In this document: positions 39,649 through 52,869 of the stretch, piece after piece
How positions within the stretch are numbered: the stretch's first letter is position 1
Layout of the letters: each line of letters opens with the position of its first letter
Assembly (NCBI RefSeq): GCF_000003815.2
Contig: NC_049982.1
Coordinates: 29,931,981 to 29,995,980 of the forward strand
From: Branchiostoma floridae
Lineage: Eukaryota > Chordata > Leptocardii > Amphioxiformes > Branchiostomatidae
DNA: 64,000 bases
Direction of reading: 5' to 3'
Notes under the pieces: generated by a model
Seen by the model: the letters and a program-made list of their open reading frames with translations, nothing else
Databases searched by the model: none
Told to the model about the DNA's origin: nothing
Made by a program: the position numbers and the translations under genes

Positions 39649-42600
39649 AAAAAAACACAGGCCTGCGACGATAGGTTATGATAGAGTAATTGTTTGTTAG
39701 TTAGTTTTTTTATTAGGATCTCTATTAGTGAACGTTATACCACTATTTTACCTGAAGTCCGTGACAACGTATGTACAGTTAAACTTAACATAAGGAACAA
39801 AACCTTAGTATACAATTCTTTTTAACAGAATAAGTAACGAAAAGTATGGTTTCTTTAGAAATTAATTGTCGTTCAAAGTTTAAGATGAATGTTAGGAATA
39901 GTTTTAAACTTTTATCTTGTACGATTTCAATGTGTTGTCTTTTTCTGCTGTGTGTAATTATTAAGGATGGTTCGCTGTTGTTGTAATGGCTGGGTATAGG
40001 TGTTATGGTTGGCTTTTGGTTTTAATTCATTTTTGTTTCTCAATGTATTCTTTTTCCTCCATATTATCAACTTTTTGGCGACGCCTCAGGGGCGGAGCCG
40101 TTGGTATAGCACTGCGATTGATTCGTCAGGAATTCTAAATATTCCACGCATCCATTCCCTAGGGAATTCGTTTCTGGCTAGATTTTGCAGGACCGACCTT
40201 TTAGAAGAGAGGAACTATAATCTTGTGGCATGGAATAGCCACAAGGTTAGAGCAAGGAGGTTATATCACATATGATATAACCTCCTTGGTTAGAGTTAGT
40301 TTGTGCAAACTCTATATTACAGCTTTTCAAAGATATTTCATATTAACTTTCTGGACGTCAATTTAGACCAAAACGTCACAGCTGCTTGTTGATGTTTTTG
40401 ATAGGCTTTCGTATAATGAATAATGTTATGCCTGGTTCTGTAATTGACACTGGTTCTAGATGTCTTTTTCAAGACTGTTTCAAGACTGTTTTTAATATAT
40501 CAAATATGAAAAATGAGATTTTCTTTACATTGGGCACGGTGGACATTTAACTCAGACTGACCGTGACTACATGATGCTGGCCTTACTTTAACTTAGCCTT
40601 ACTGTATGATGGAAGTGATGTTTTGTATGGGTGTTTTCATTTATTTGGTGTGTTTTGTATCATGTGCGTTACCTGAATATTGCTATTTCATTAATTTCAC
40701 TTATATTTTTGCTTTCATGATGATGTCACATTTGATATTTGTTGGGATATATCGGTACTCCAATTCATCCGCGACTGGGATTCTTGCTGGCCAGTGAATC
40801 CTTCTGTAGACCTGCGGGCTACCTGGGGACACAAATAGACAAAAACAAAAAAAATAAATAAATGCAATTAATCTGCTTGTTACAATACGTTTTATGTAGG
40901 TATGCTCTTCTTCTTCATGAAGAAGATTCAGAGTCTTCTTGCAGGTCACATGCAAAGTGTGTGAGCCAATTATGTTTACAGACTTCATCGATGTTTTAAA
41001 TGTTGATGGTCATATGTTTGTTAATTGATTATGATAAATTACAATGACTAGCAATGAGATATGGGAGTATATGTTACCTAGCTCAACAAAATCACAAATA
41101 CATTGTCCGATTGGGCTTTATATTTCCAGCTATACGAAACAAGGCGGCCCCAACCTGTCTCACTTTGTCCTGACGTTAAACACTATCTGCCACTCAAATG
41201 TCAAGGCCATAGTTTGTTCACGGGACAAGAGATACATTGAAGATTTTTTTTATTAATCAAACGAATGTTCTTCTTTTTTGCATAAAGTGTATTTCACTTT
41301 ATACACCTACCAAAATACCGGATATCATGAAAATCCATTATTTCCGTCTTGAGTAAATCCTCTTCGGACAATATTATTTGCAAAAACGACGCTATAATTC
41401 CAGAATTAGCTTCTAGGGGACCTAAACTTATGTCATTTCCATTTCTTCCAAAGCACAAGAGCTGATGACCACCCACAGTTGTGACCATAGAATATTCAGA
41501 CATAAGACATCAGAACCGGGAGTTTCGCTGCCGAACCAAAAGAAGCCGCTAAGAGGCTTATAAAATTTCATCATTTCCAGTTTTCGTCATACCTGGTCAT
41601 AACAGCGCGCCAAGTACAAAACCAATCCATCCTGTCGTTCTTGAGTTCTTTGTACACAGACAAGTAAACACTACTGAAAAGGTTGAAACTTTAAATAGAT
41701 ATACTGAAGTTCTCTAGCAAAAAAACGACCAAAGAGCAACTAAAAAAATCCAATATCAAAGTGATAATCAATACTTCAGTAATGTTGAGCCAGTAGTAAA
41801 ATTACAACTGGGTCATTCGCTCGGATGACGGCATACAATTTATAAAACTAGTTTATACAATGGATCACGCTCCAAAGAACATTTACAACGTAAGTAAAAA
41901 TAACTTTATTTGGTTTTAGTCGTAGCATTAGCGAACGGTCCCTCACACACAAGGGGCACAAGCGGTACTAATCAAGAGATGAGGCAGGCGCGGCCAAGCC
42001 GGTATGGTCATTCTGAGCAAAGCGGTTTGTTTAATGACGGCCACGAAAACAACAAAGACCAACAAGAGTAAGCCATTTTGTGTACAAACGTCCCTCTGTT
42101 TGACCGGCGTTGGATCATTACGCTGTGATGGAGTAAGACAAATTCAGTTCAAATTCCCCTGCCGGACTTCCCCTGGTCGCCCCCATGCATGGCCCACAGC
42201 GGCTGTGAAACGTGTTTTCGATTCCGTGTTTATTCTACGCCAGGAATCGGGGCAGGGACGGTACGCGACATGAACGGTAATAGCCAGCGTATTTCTGATA
42301 AGGAAAATTCAATATGTTCTTTACTGATAGATATATGGACTTGAAAAGAAATTTTGGTGCCATACTGACAAGTGCACGTAGAGCAGTTTAGATTGACGTC
42401 TGAGCTAAAATTCGCTGAGCACTTTCAGAAAACGTAGGGCGATTCCAGGAATGGCAGCCTGCTGAGGAACAACTCGAAAAAAAAAAAAAAACTCGAAAGA
42501 GTTTGTGACCATCTATACTTTCTTTATTGCTCGAGCATACAAAACTAGTTAAAACTGCGGACCACGCAGGTGCAGAGCAGCACAGAAAAATTTTTACCGG

Positions 42601-43045
42601 TGGAAACAAATTAGTCACACGGGACATCAATACAACAGCTTAAGACGGAAAACAAATAGATGTGTATATAAAAATGCACGGTCGAAGATCGCATCAAACA
42701 AGGAAATAAATCCTCAAAGTCCCAAAATAACCAGAGCTTGGAAGAAGTGATTCATAATTTCTGATACAGACTTACCTTATCTTACCCAGTGCCATCTTCA
42801 TATAGATACAAACTACATTTGCGATTTATGTTGCAACTCTAGCACGTTTATCGTCACCGATAACATAACATTTCAAAAGATCTTTCGAGCTATGAATTCG
42901 CTTTACCTAAACAGATGAGCGGACACAGGGGTTGTATACGGGGTTGATTTAATTTAGCTACCTCGCTCCCTGGGCGGCGATAAGTCGAAGGGACGGGGAA
43001 GACGACAGGGTACCAGAAACAGGCCCATGCTTGAATGCTTAGCAG
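39649..43045. other. Gene-free stretch downstream of the methyltransferase
   Basis: AT-rich sequence with no convincing exons. It contains the 34-bp near-palindrome at 40254-40287 and a poly(A) run near 42478. A 69-residue minus-strand frame at 41294-41503 reads smoothly but matches nothing I recognise. Confidence 0.5.
40254..40287. repeat. Near-perfect palindrome AAGGAGGTTATATCA
   Basis: 15-bp arms AAGGAGGTTATATCA (40254-40268) and TGATATAACCTCCTT (40273-40287) around a 4-nt centre. The arms resemble the terminus of the ACCTCC family at 20790-21853, so this may be two ends fused after internal deletion. Confidence 0.75.
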
Positions 43046-43410
43046 CAGGGTTGTAGCCAGCCTGAAATCATTTTCAGTCCCCTTGATTTTGAATGGGAAT
43101 TCTATCGAGTACAGAAGGCATGGCGTGACGTTGCGCGTTATGTCTAGGGGGTCTGGTTCCCAGAAAATTTTAAAATCAAGACCCTCTGAAACACTTTTTC
43201 CTGCATTTTGAGGTGCAAATTTTGCTTGTAGACTAAGCTGTTCAATGGCATCTGTTTTGTTGAAGAAGAACACATGGGTTTCATTTTTTTTTCATATCTT
43301 AACATATCAATTTTTGTCTGTCCCAGGGGACGGAATGGGGAAAACTTTTTTCAGTCCCAGCTGCAAAATTCCTTCAAAGGACTGAAGGGCAGGTGCTGGC
43401 TACAACCCTG
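43046..43410. mobile_element. Non-autonomous hAT element, TSD CTTAGCAG
   Basis: Perfect 8-bp duplication CTTAGCAG at 43038-43045 and 43411-43418. TIRs are CAGGGTTGTAGCCAGC and GCTGGCTACAACCCTG. Interior has no transposase frame. Confidence 0.92.
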
Positions 43411-43418
43411 CTTAGCAG

Positions 43419-46014
43419 ACTGGGTCGGTACAAAGCAACCCTAAGTGTACCCGTACGGCGTGGAGAACAGTGTTTGATTTCTGCACAATTTACAAACATC
43501 GTAAAGTACATACAATTAGAAGTCACAACATACTTAGCTCGAATATCAATCAGCCTCCAGTCCGATCTCTAAATATATCCACACAGGATAGCTATTTTGA
43601 GATTGGGCTGGGGTCTGATATTCAGGCTGTAACATACCTTGAGACATGTCAGCTTGTCGGACGGTGGACCAGCAATTTTCTTGGGGTCCCCGGGCAGTTA
43701 TTCCCGTAACCCGTCGACCGAGAAATAGCACTCCGGGAAGTTGTCGAGACTAACAAGACAAGAACTCCCTGCTAAATCACCATGCCCCTGAGTGGACATC
43801 TTGGTTGACGGGAATAACTGCCTGATTCCCCGAAAAAAAATTCTTGCCAACCAGCTAGCCCGGTTCCCAGGGCAGAGAGTTCATTTTCCTGCGCCTCTGT
43901 GTGCTGTGGGCTCTGCCAGCCCGCTCCGGTGTCACCGTCTCGAACCGCGGACGACTTGATCTGGACTGACGGAAAAGACAGCGCTGACCACGAAATGACT
44001 GCTTTCAGGTTCACCGTCTGATTGGCCACAAGCCCGCCACTGACCTATCGCTAACCAATCACTTATGAGAATCGCATTTGCTATTTTCCATACTAGAAGA
44101 TTGATGAACTGAGTGGTCACATGTCACTCGACTTTTTGGCTGACTCGGCATCCTGGAGGATCTGTCTGTGTGACCTCATGTAACCTCCTTGGTTTGACCT
44201 AGATATGTCGTCGCCTTTCGTTGATACGCACCTTCCTTGTAAAACCCCACAGGCCCCACCCCACCAATACTACAGCCAATATCATTAAACCAAACAAAAT
44301 TTTTGCATTCGGGCTATATCTCACGAACTTCAGGTGAAGCTTGCACCCACAAAAGTCACACATTGTAGGTGTTTATGTTGAAACGTGAAAACCTTCCCTC
44401 AGCTATGTGTCAACCCAACCCGAGCAGCCTTCCTTGTGGGTTACGACATGGTTAGTAGATGGTGAATAGAGAGCTGTGATGAAGGTAACATTTCCTAGAA
44501 GAAAACAGGCCCAACTCCTCTTAGGCAAATTATTGTCCCAAGAGCCAGTGTAATTTAGGTGTATATAAACACCATTTTTTTGTGACCCCGTGACCCTGCG
44601 AGGGTGCCCCTGCAATTGAGTTTTACTTAGGGGTTCACTTCGGTGATCTCAAGTTCTTTTACTATAAGCGAAATTCATTATTGCCACTCAGTGTGGGAAC
44701 GTAGCGAAGACTGTTTTTGTCACATGTGCTCTATGTCTGACATCCTTGCATTTTTGGACACGTCTTTGGGAACAGCTGTACTAGATATCACATCAAGGGG
44801 CGTAATTACGCTGTACCTAGGACACAGGTACTGACGAAGTTCGGTGTTTTTTTGTGTGCAAAGATGATTACACGTCTCGTCACTGCTGGCCTGGTTGCTA
44901 TGCCTTTTCTATGGCCAACACAGGTAAACTCCTCGGCTCTAGAGCCAACAATGCATTGCCCCTAAGGAAATTCCATAACAGAAACACCCCATCCCTTACC
45001 CTGATATAATATTGAGATCGGTGTCATCAGGCTATGAAAATTGCGTCTCAACACTATTTCAACCTCTTGACACTGAGCATCAGACGTTTTTACCTCTGTT
45101 TACAATATACTTAGTAATCAAGGAGGTTATAGCGAACTGTCAAATGATCAGTGTAATTAGATACCTTTGTAGCTTGATCTCTTGAGATTTGGTGTGTGTG
45201 TGCTTGCGGATACTTCATAACCTTTGAACCTCTGAGGTGTTTCTGGATGGATTGTAATGATTTTTGGCATGTGGATAAGGGTTGGGAAGACAAATGGCAA
45301 TGACGATTCTGAGCCCCTGGCGTGTGACCGTGCGGCAGATTTTCCGGTTTTTGTATCTTTTGTGCTGGGCATGCTATGGTATTGTAGTGGTAGATAACCT
45401 TTGATGTCTTGAAGGGGGCGACGTTTTCGGCCTTGACACTTTGTGTTAGTCAGGGTTCATTGCTTTCTGTTGGAACTGACTCGATACAATAACTACCGGA
45501 AACACTTTATTCATTTTTCCAGATGTTTGTTAAATAGACTGTGTAAGATGGACACTCCACTATCATATAGTATATAAATATCAAACATTTTATGAATGTT
45601 TTGTTTCAATTTATGCCATATATAGGAGTGAAAAAAATAATATAATGAACCCAACCTATTCTACTGTTAGATTTGACGAAAAACTGGGTTAACGAGCTTC
45701 ATAAGAATCACGATATATTGATAGCCTTTACAAACAAACTCATAATAACACCAACGCATTCTATCTCTTGTTAAGTTTGAAGAGAAACTAAGCTACATAA
45801 GGATAACGATATTCTGGTAGTCTTTACAAACCAAACTCATTAGTTTTCGTTATTCAGACGTTATCACTGGCCGTCCCAGATGAGTCTGAGAATCCAACTT
45901 GCCTCAGTTCTCCCTTAGAAATCAGGTGATAAGCAATTGAAGGGGCTATAATTAAAATTATAAAGATATGAATAAAATAAAACATGCGATAGAGCTGGTG
46001 AGGCTCATCAGTGG
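43419..46014. other. Gene-free stretch
   Basis: I see no exon or RNA gene. A partial copy of the ACCTCC family (AAGGAGGTTATAGCGAAC, TTTCTGGATGGATTG) lies at about 45115-45420. 43690-43830 contains GGGAATAACTGCC facing GGCAGTTATTCCCG, a local inverted repeat. Confidence 0.5.
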
Positions 46015-46335
46015 GAGAGTGTAAGTGAAGCATAGGCCAGCTTGCTTTCTTGTGAAAACAAACGCTGGTGTTTTTCCATGTGTCAGGAAGTGCTTGGTTT
46101 GATAAACAGCATAGCCTGGTGTCGTGTTTACCACATACACTGAACAAGGCGTCGTTATCGCCCCCGAGATTCACTCAAGTCAACAAATGGCCCATACCAG
46201 ATAAGGCCTTTGTGCCTTTACTATCAGTTTCAGCCAGGTACGGGAATTTGCTTCGGAAAGTCACAACACAGCATGATACAACAAACTGTCGACGGATGTA
46301 AATGGACAAGTAATACCAACATACATTCACACACA
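46015..46335. repeat. Dispersed duplication, copy 1
   Basis: Shares ordered blocks with 49318-49710: CTTGCTTT.TTGTGAAAACA, TGTTTTTCCATGTGT, CCTGGTGTCGTGTTTACCAC and AATACCAACAT. It is a direct, diverged copy about 3.3 kb away. No ORF is conserved in both. Confidence 0.7.
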
Positions 46336-46763
46336 CATACGCGCGCGTCACTTATAGTCTTGTCAAAGTTTGCTTGGCAGCTGGGGTAAGGTTAACTATT
46401 ATAAAATGCATCACATTTGGTTGGTAAAGACATCAAATTCCGATTTAATACAATTTGATATTTACGGAATTTGGAAGTGACCAGAGGACTGCAGTAAAGA
46501 TGACCAGACTTAAATCTGACCCTCATAAATCTGGTTGCCAACTTGCGCCATCAGCGGGTTGTAGGAAACAAACAGGCCTGGCATATGGTCCCATTTTCAG
46601 TCGAGGGGTATGATGGCAAGGGGCAAACCGTTATGTGTGCTCAAGGTGTATGGTGGCAGAGAACTCAGTCTACAACAGCACCGCCCCACTGCGTTAGAGC
46701 TATTAATGAGCATAGAGCATACATGTAACATTCAACATACATGTAACATTCAAAGGGTTACAT

Positions 46764-47842
46764 GTCTATGTTCCGAAATCTCTATGTTCCGAAATCTCTA
46801 TGTTCCGAAATATATAATCATGTACATATAACGTGGATGGCATATAAGTCTATAGTAACTCGTACTAAGCTCATACCCACAAACTAAGGTTCCGATACCC
46901 TTCCTGAACGCCGACCCGACTGTTCCGACGGTCGCGTACACGTGCGTGGTCCCCCGAGCTGAAAACATTCAAATTCTGGTTTTATCATGTACCTTCTTCT
47001 AATACTCCCCTCTTGTTATTCTCCAAGCAGAGGTCGAGTCGCGGAGATATACTANNNNNNNNNNNNNNNNNNNNNNNNNNNNNNNNNNNNNNNNNNNNNN
47101 NNNNNNNNNNNNNNNNNNNNNNNNNNNNNNNNNNNNNNNNNNNNNNNNNNNNNNACCTCTCGTGCCATGGAGAGGTTTTGAACTGTTTATCTGAAACAGA
47201 GTCTGAACTCATCGCAAATTTCAGCGGAAAATTTTCTTCATTTCTAAACACGCACAATTTTCTAACCGCAATTTATCTGGTCTCGTGTATAATGCGGATA
47301 ATCGCATGTATAATTCAAAATAATGTTTACTTTGTATGCATATATCATTATATTTATTTATTGGTTGATGCAACTTGTTACTAATATATACTTTTGATGA
47401 ATGAGAGTATATTTTTATTCTTCGTCAAAAATGCTATCAAGGTGGTGCGAGGTCATTACAGGTCACTAAATGGCGCTTCCCAAGTTTGACGAAAATTCGT
47501 CTGACACTACGATGGAGTTGGAGTTCGTCAACCCAAATTGTACAAAATGAGAATAAAAGGCGAAGATATTTGATTAAAGAATATGAAACGCCGCCATGGT
47601 CCGTGTTAGATACTTGTAGGCTGTTTCGCCGTGAGCCAGGCCGGAGCTAGCCTGTTCCTCCCCAACGATCGCTCACTTCGTCGGCCGCCTACATGCATGT
47701 AGTATATCGGAATACATCACAGGTTGCAGGAACTATTTATATAGAGATTTCGGAACATAGAGATTTCGGAACATAGAGATTTCGGAACATAGAGTTTTCG
47801 GAACATAGAGATTTCGGAACATAGAGATTTCGGAACATAGAG
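46764..47842. mobile_element. Element bounded by inverted 16-bp repeat arrays
   Basis: Three units of CTATGTTCCGAAATCT at 46764-46812 face six units of AGATTTCGGAACATAG at about 47743-47842, with TATATA just inside both arrays. The roughly 930-bp interior includes the 100-N gap and has no convincing coding sequence. Confidence 0.65.
47055..47154. other. Assembly gap (100 N)
   Basis: A run of 100 N, the conventional size for a gap of unknown length. The flank just before it, TTCTCCAAGCAGAGGT, is a terminus of the hAT-like MITE family, so the gap may be caused by a hairpin. Confidence 0.99.
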
Positions 47843-49317
47843 CGGTCACCCATTCAAAGTCGTACTTGACAAAACTGATGACTAGCCCGCCGAATGTACC
47901 CAATGCAGGTGCACTCCTGTTGCCAAACCTACTTTCTAAGGAAGTTTGTGTCTTGTTGTGTCTTGCCGAACACTATGTCCGGGAGCTAGGGTGGGAACTA
48001 ATTGCGGCAGATATATAGCATAAACCAATTCAAAACTAGCCTCAGTCAGTGCCAGCCTCTGTCAGTGTAGTGACCGCCGGCTCAATTGATGAGAACTGGG
48101 AGGGTCGCAAACACGGAACGTGCACTAGAGAAGACGAACTGAGACTTATGCACAAAATACTCTCAATGGCGAGACAATCACACCCACCTGTTTGAAAGTG
48201 TCCTTCACATACATGCTACTTCGATAGACCTCGCTAAACAGATCATTTTCGTCTCCCTCCGTCCTCCAATCTCTCCCACTCGTTAGCTCTATGGCACATC
48301 TTATTTTATTCATTTCTTTCTAATCCTAATGATAGCCCATTGAGTTGTTTATCACCTGATTTCCAAGGGAGCCATCGAGCCGTGGGGGTGGTCTGCGTAG
48401 GCATGTGTAGGCCTGGAAACAGCTCGGCATCTTTGCAAGAATTAGAATGCCTCGGAGCGCATGAGATGCCAGATAAGCTGTAGCACATCCGAGCCTATTG
48501 TACATACGTATAAATGTACAACCCGGATGAGATCGTCTCCGGTACACACAGTCTTGTTCATGTACGTATGTACTGAAGTAAATGATAACATTGAGATCAT
48601 CTTGACATCAATCAGACAGCTGTAGAAAAAAGCCGTTCTAATTTACGATGAGTTATTATGATAGATAATATAGAATGGGTATTAACAGCTTACACCTGTT
48701 TGACCTTGTTTCCAATCAATGGCTCAGTTCGTCTTGATCATGCGACACTCCGTATGTTTAGAACAAGTGCTCTAATTTCTTATTTATCTAACTCTGCATT
48801 TGCGAATTCGCAGTAAATGTCTTGAAATGAAGTATTTCCGTCAGTTCGGTGACATGCTTTTTGTGAAAGGTGTAGTGTGCGCAGGCAGCTTTGCATTGTG
48901 TACTCAGGTTCATCATCCTCATTAGTCGGCTGCGGAGCAATTGATCACAAGTTCCGTCCGATCAAATAAAATTAAATCAGTACAGCGGCAACGGTCGTGA
49001 GCATACTCAATCTATGCAACACCTGGCGGCATTAAACTTAGCCCCAAATAAAATTCTCAATCAGCGATACTCTGCAGTATGTGTGTGTACTTTCGTGCTC
49101 GGAACTTGAGAGTTACAGAAATGGAACGCTATCTAGCTATCTAGATGCGTGACTACATAGATTTATATATTTCCTGTCCATAGTTTATTTTGGTGAGGAG
49201 GACTTCATCCTGTTCTGACTCCTGGTCAGTGTTTACGTATTACACGGTAGATTAACTCTGGGACGGGCGGACGGCGAGGCTGGTCATGATCATCCCCTGC
49301 CCCGCGGGAGGGCAGCT
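47843..49317. other. Gene-free stretch
   Basis: Mixed-composition sequence without recognisable exons, RNA genes or long repeats. Short frames here show no conserved motif. Confidence 0.45.
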
Positions 49318-49710
49318 GGGAGAGTCTTGTGGCATAGACCACCTTGCTTTGTTGTGAAAACACATGCTAATGTTTTTCCATGTGTTAGTATGGTCAGGGA
49401 GGCTATAGCAATGTCGTCCTAAGTGCTTCGTTTGGTAAACATCACTGCCTGGCGTCGTGTTTACCACAAACAAACAAAGCGTCGGGATCGCCCCCGAACA
49501 TCAACCAACACTAATCATTACACGCCAGTGTTTTAAAGCCGTAACACATGTCCAATACCAGATGACCTATATGGCAAAGTGTCTTACCAAGGCCGACGTT
49601 TAAATATCAGTTTCAGGAAGGAATTTGCTTCAAAAAGTCGCAACATAGCATCCTCGATGTTACAATAAAGTGTTGAAGGATTTAAATGACCAGGCAATAC
49701 CAACATTGTA
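49318..49710. repeat. Dispersed duplication, copy 2
   Basis: Diverged direct copy of 46015-46335, with extra inserted segments (for example TAGTATGGTCAGGGAGGCTA) between the shared blocks. Confidence 0.7.
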
Positions 49711-49927
49711 AGCGCTCGTCTACACTCTGCCGCAGTGTGTCAAAGTAAAGACATCACAAGTAAGGTTGGATGAGTTCACACGTGCGTTTAAACTCGAGTC
49801 CGTATGAGCGAGGTCCGTCTTTAATAGCCTCTGCCAGAAAGAAGACTAAGAGGCAGTCTTAGCCTTTCCAGTCCTCTACCAATAGAAATTGGAGAAGTAT
49901 AAACGGATAACAATACCAGGAGTTAGC

Positions 49928-50380
49928 TCAAGGTCGAGAAATATGTTTGCCGCCAACTAACTCCTCTATATGTGTCAAATTCCTATTACGAGTAGGGTAA
50001 CTGTGAGTCTTTGATACCATATGGAATGAATTAAGATATTCTGGCAGTAGTTGGTTAACAGACAGACTTCTAAACTGTATGCAATAGGTGTTAATTTTTT
50101 CTAGTTTCCAGAGTTCATTATTACCGATGTGAGACGCATATGAAAGATCAAGTACAATTCTAGCAGCCCGGTTGTGCAGCTTTTGTAGCTTATCTGAAAG
50201 GCATTTTCCACAGTTACCCCACACAACATCGCAGTAATCCAGTTTGGGAAGGACCATACAATTGAATAACATCTCAAAGGTACGTTTTGGCAAAACTGGG
50301 GTTAGACGCCGTAACACACAGGCCGATAAACATTTGCATAACTTATCTATATGATCTTGCCACACACGTTGTGCATGAGT

Positions 50381-50385
<5 letters not shown>
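49928..50385 (-). pseudogene. Non-LTR retrotransposon C-terminal fragment
   Basis: The minus-strand frame encodes VLPKLDYCDVVWGNCG, LQKLHNRAARIVL and a terminal LPEYLNSFHM..YPTRNRN segment, typical of the region after the reverse transcriptase of CR1/Jockey-like LINEs. The RT core is absent. The fragment begins abruptly at a long CA tract that extends the frame with repetitive Cys-Val codons, which are not part of the protein. Confidence 0.8.

Positions 50386-50468
<83 letters not shown>
50385..50468. repeat. (CA)n microsatellite, about 42 units
   Basis: An uninterrupted ACAC run of about 84 bp abutting the LINE fragment. Confidence 0.98.
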
Positions 50469-50473
<5 letters not shown>

Positions 50474-50679
50474 GCATAACAAAAATGTAAGCGAAGATTA
50501 AGCCGGTAAAGTTGATGAAATTAGGCCAGTTAGGAACTGCGGTTCCGTTCAGGCCGCTCGTGGCTTGTTCGGAGGGGGGTCACTAGACGGGGCCAGGTGG
50601 GGGCAAACCACAACACCAAAAGCTCTAGAGCCACTAGTGTGGTCAGTGGCAGCGCTTAAACCCCAATGTTACAACCGCT

Positions 50680-51820
50680 CGAATTCAACGTAGAGCGTAA
50701 TCGGTGCAATTTGCGTCGAGCGATATTGGCCCCTTTAATTTAACGTATTATGTAGAAGCTAAACGGATTGTACCGTAAAACGTAATTCATAATAACTTTT
50801 TGTAAAGCGTATCAAAATTTCATTAAACTTAACTAGTCTACCGGCAAACTTTACCGACGAAAATACAGGAAATTGCGTTTCAAAGGGTCCAGATTTCAAA
50901 ATTTCGTCGGATCGGACCTTCCTTGCGATGGCTCACCCCTTCGACACTGGAAATGGTGAAAATATGTCACGGGACCGTCGCCTCCCAACTAGTAGACATT
51001 TCTACCGAATCTAGCTGAGTTAACAAGCAAAATGTGCCTCTTAAATGCAGGAAATGGCCTTTTAAAGGGTACTGGTCAAGATTTCACATTTTTTCTCTGG
51101 GAGGGCCTTGGCCTCCGGTGCTCACGACTCTCCAGCGATCGTCGCCCTCAAAAACTTTTCTCTGAAAGAAATGTCTTTACATTGAACATATAGTCTGTCA
51201 GCAAAATTTGTCCCTCAAAATGCAGGAAATGGTGTTTCAGAGGGTACAAATTTAAAAAATTTCCCATTCGTACCTTGCGACAGTTTGTGCTTTTGGCTTT
51301 CGAAATCTGAAAATGATGTTTGGGGGCGTTGCCCTCACATAACTTAAAGCTAAAACCATGTGATATTTCTAATTGAAATGCCATTCAACTTAGCTTAGTC
51401 TGTGAGCAAAATTTGCCCTTCAAAATGCAGAAAATAGCGTATCAGATAGTCAAGATTTCACAATATTCCCGGGGAAGCATGCCTTCGGACGCTCCTTGGA
51501 TTGTCGCGCCTCCGCTTTCGGTGCTACAGTACAAGTGCTGAAAATTACGTCACATAAGAAATTTGCTGTCGCCGCCTCTGGCCAGCAAGACGGGCGCTTT
51601 TATATCGTCTATGTATCTTGTGATGGGAATCATAAGTTCAAGTTGTGAGATCTCCTCTTCATGTGTTCTATCGTCGACGGAGTTCAGCCAAAATACGATT
51701 AAGGCTTGCATAATGCATTTGGAAACTTCGTAATTTAGCGTAGTGCGTAATGAAGCGGCCATAATTTAGCGTATTGCGTAACCAGCCCTCCCGAATTTAG
51801 CGTAGAGCGTTGTCGGTACC
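50680..51820. repeat. Composite GCGTAA / 190-bp repeat, copy A
   Basis: Both ends carry short degenerate units built on AATTTAGCGTAAAGCGTTGTC-like sequence (for example AACGTAGAGCGTAATCGG near 50690 and TTTAGCGTAGTGCGTAATG near 51735). Between them lie about four diverged units of 170-190 bp. Each contains AAAATGCAGGAAATGG, AGGGTCAAGATTTCA and a CTTGCG..CTCGC..TTCGG.GCTC block. The same architecture occurs at 62740-63745. Confidence 0.75.
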
Positions 51821-52869
51821 CCCCTTGGGAGCCGTCTTATAATACAAGCGCTAATCCTGGTAATGAAATGTATTTGTTTCTTGTTCTAAAGTTTATGTAG
51901 TTTAGTTTATCACAAATTCTTGTTGGTGGTGACAAAACTTGACAATGGTAAACAGTATAGAAAGCGACTACTCTAGTCTAGAGCCTAACTCTAAAATGTA
52001 AATGTCCAAAGCTTATCAGAAACCACCCTCCTTCCTAATATAAGAGTGGTGAATTTGGCGATTTAGCTGCGATATCGCGACAGTTGGTCCAAATTACGAT
52101 ATTTTGTTACCGTGCTATTTACAGTGTCACGACAATTTGCCCAGCTTGCGATGTTTCAGTAGCATGTTTCTTGGCAACATCACGACAAGGCCTGCTGGGG
52201 GCGAGTACGAGCTTTACGGCATATATTCCTTTCCCGACATAATTTCCCGGCGTATTCCCAGTTGAAAATCACGAATCCACACACACACACCTCCTCCGGG
52301 GGCCCCATAACAACTTTCACCAATGCCCCAAGAGAGGCCGGTGAAGGAGACTACAAAAGACCGCGCTGCATCGACGGAGTTCAGGACATACATGTGCGGG
52401 GCGGGTTTCTCAAATGACCAAAAAGCCATTTATTATTTCTAATGTCCACATCGGCGCCATGTGGGGGTAGCACGACTGTATTATCAGATGTGACATGGCC
52501 ACTATAGGCTTTGAAAATTGAGAGAACAAAGATAACTGCATCTGACAAAGTGCGCTTGCAACGCAGAAAATGAGAAATATGTCAAGAAAAGTGGCACGGT
52601 CTTGTGCCTTGGCCAGAAAATAATGTCTTGCAAAATTATTCACATACTATGTTACATGTGTTATCGTCGGGTAGAGGCGTAATGAATCACTGTAAATCAA
52701 AGACCATGTGGAGAATGAAAGGATCTCTGTCCGGTGATTGATGTCCAGGAATGGTCCGGATGTCTTCCGTAAAGAAGAAACACTTGTTGCATAAGGAACG
52801 GATTTTCTGTGCCAGTCCCACGTCATGACAATGCAGTTAGTATGTATAAACATGGGGGTATGTCTTTTG
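51821..52869. other. Gene-free stretch
   Basis: No supported exon. Short GCGATATCGCGAC and TGTCACGACAA motifs recur near 52065-52190 but do not form an array. Confidence 0.4.

Noticed and set aside
41294-41503. 69-residue minus-strand frame
   Set aside because: No recognised domain, no convincing splice sites, and AT-rich neighbours; not enough to call an exon.
46985-47384. Open frames spanning the N gap
   Set aside because: They are open only because N codons are read as X.
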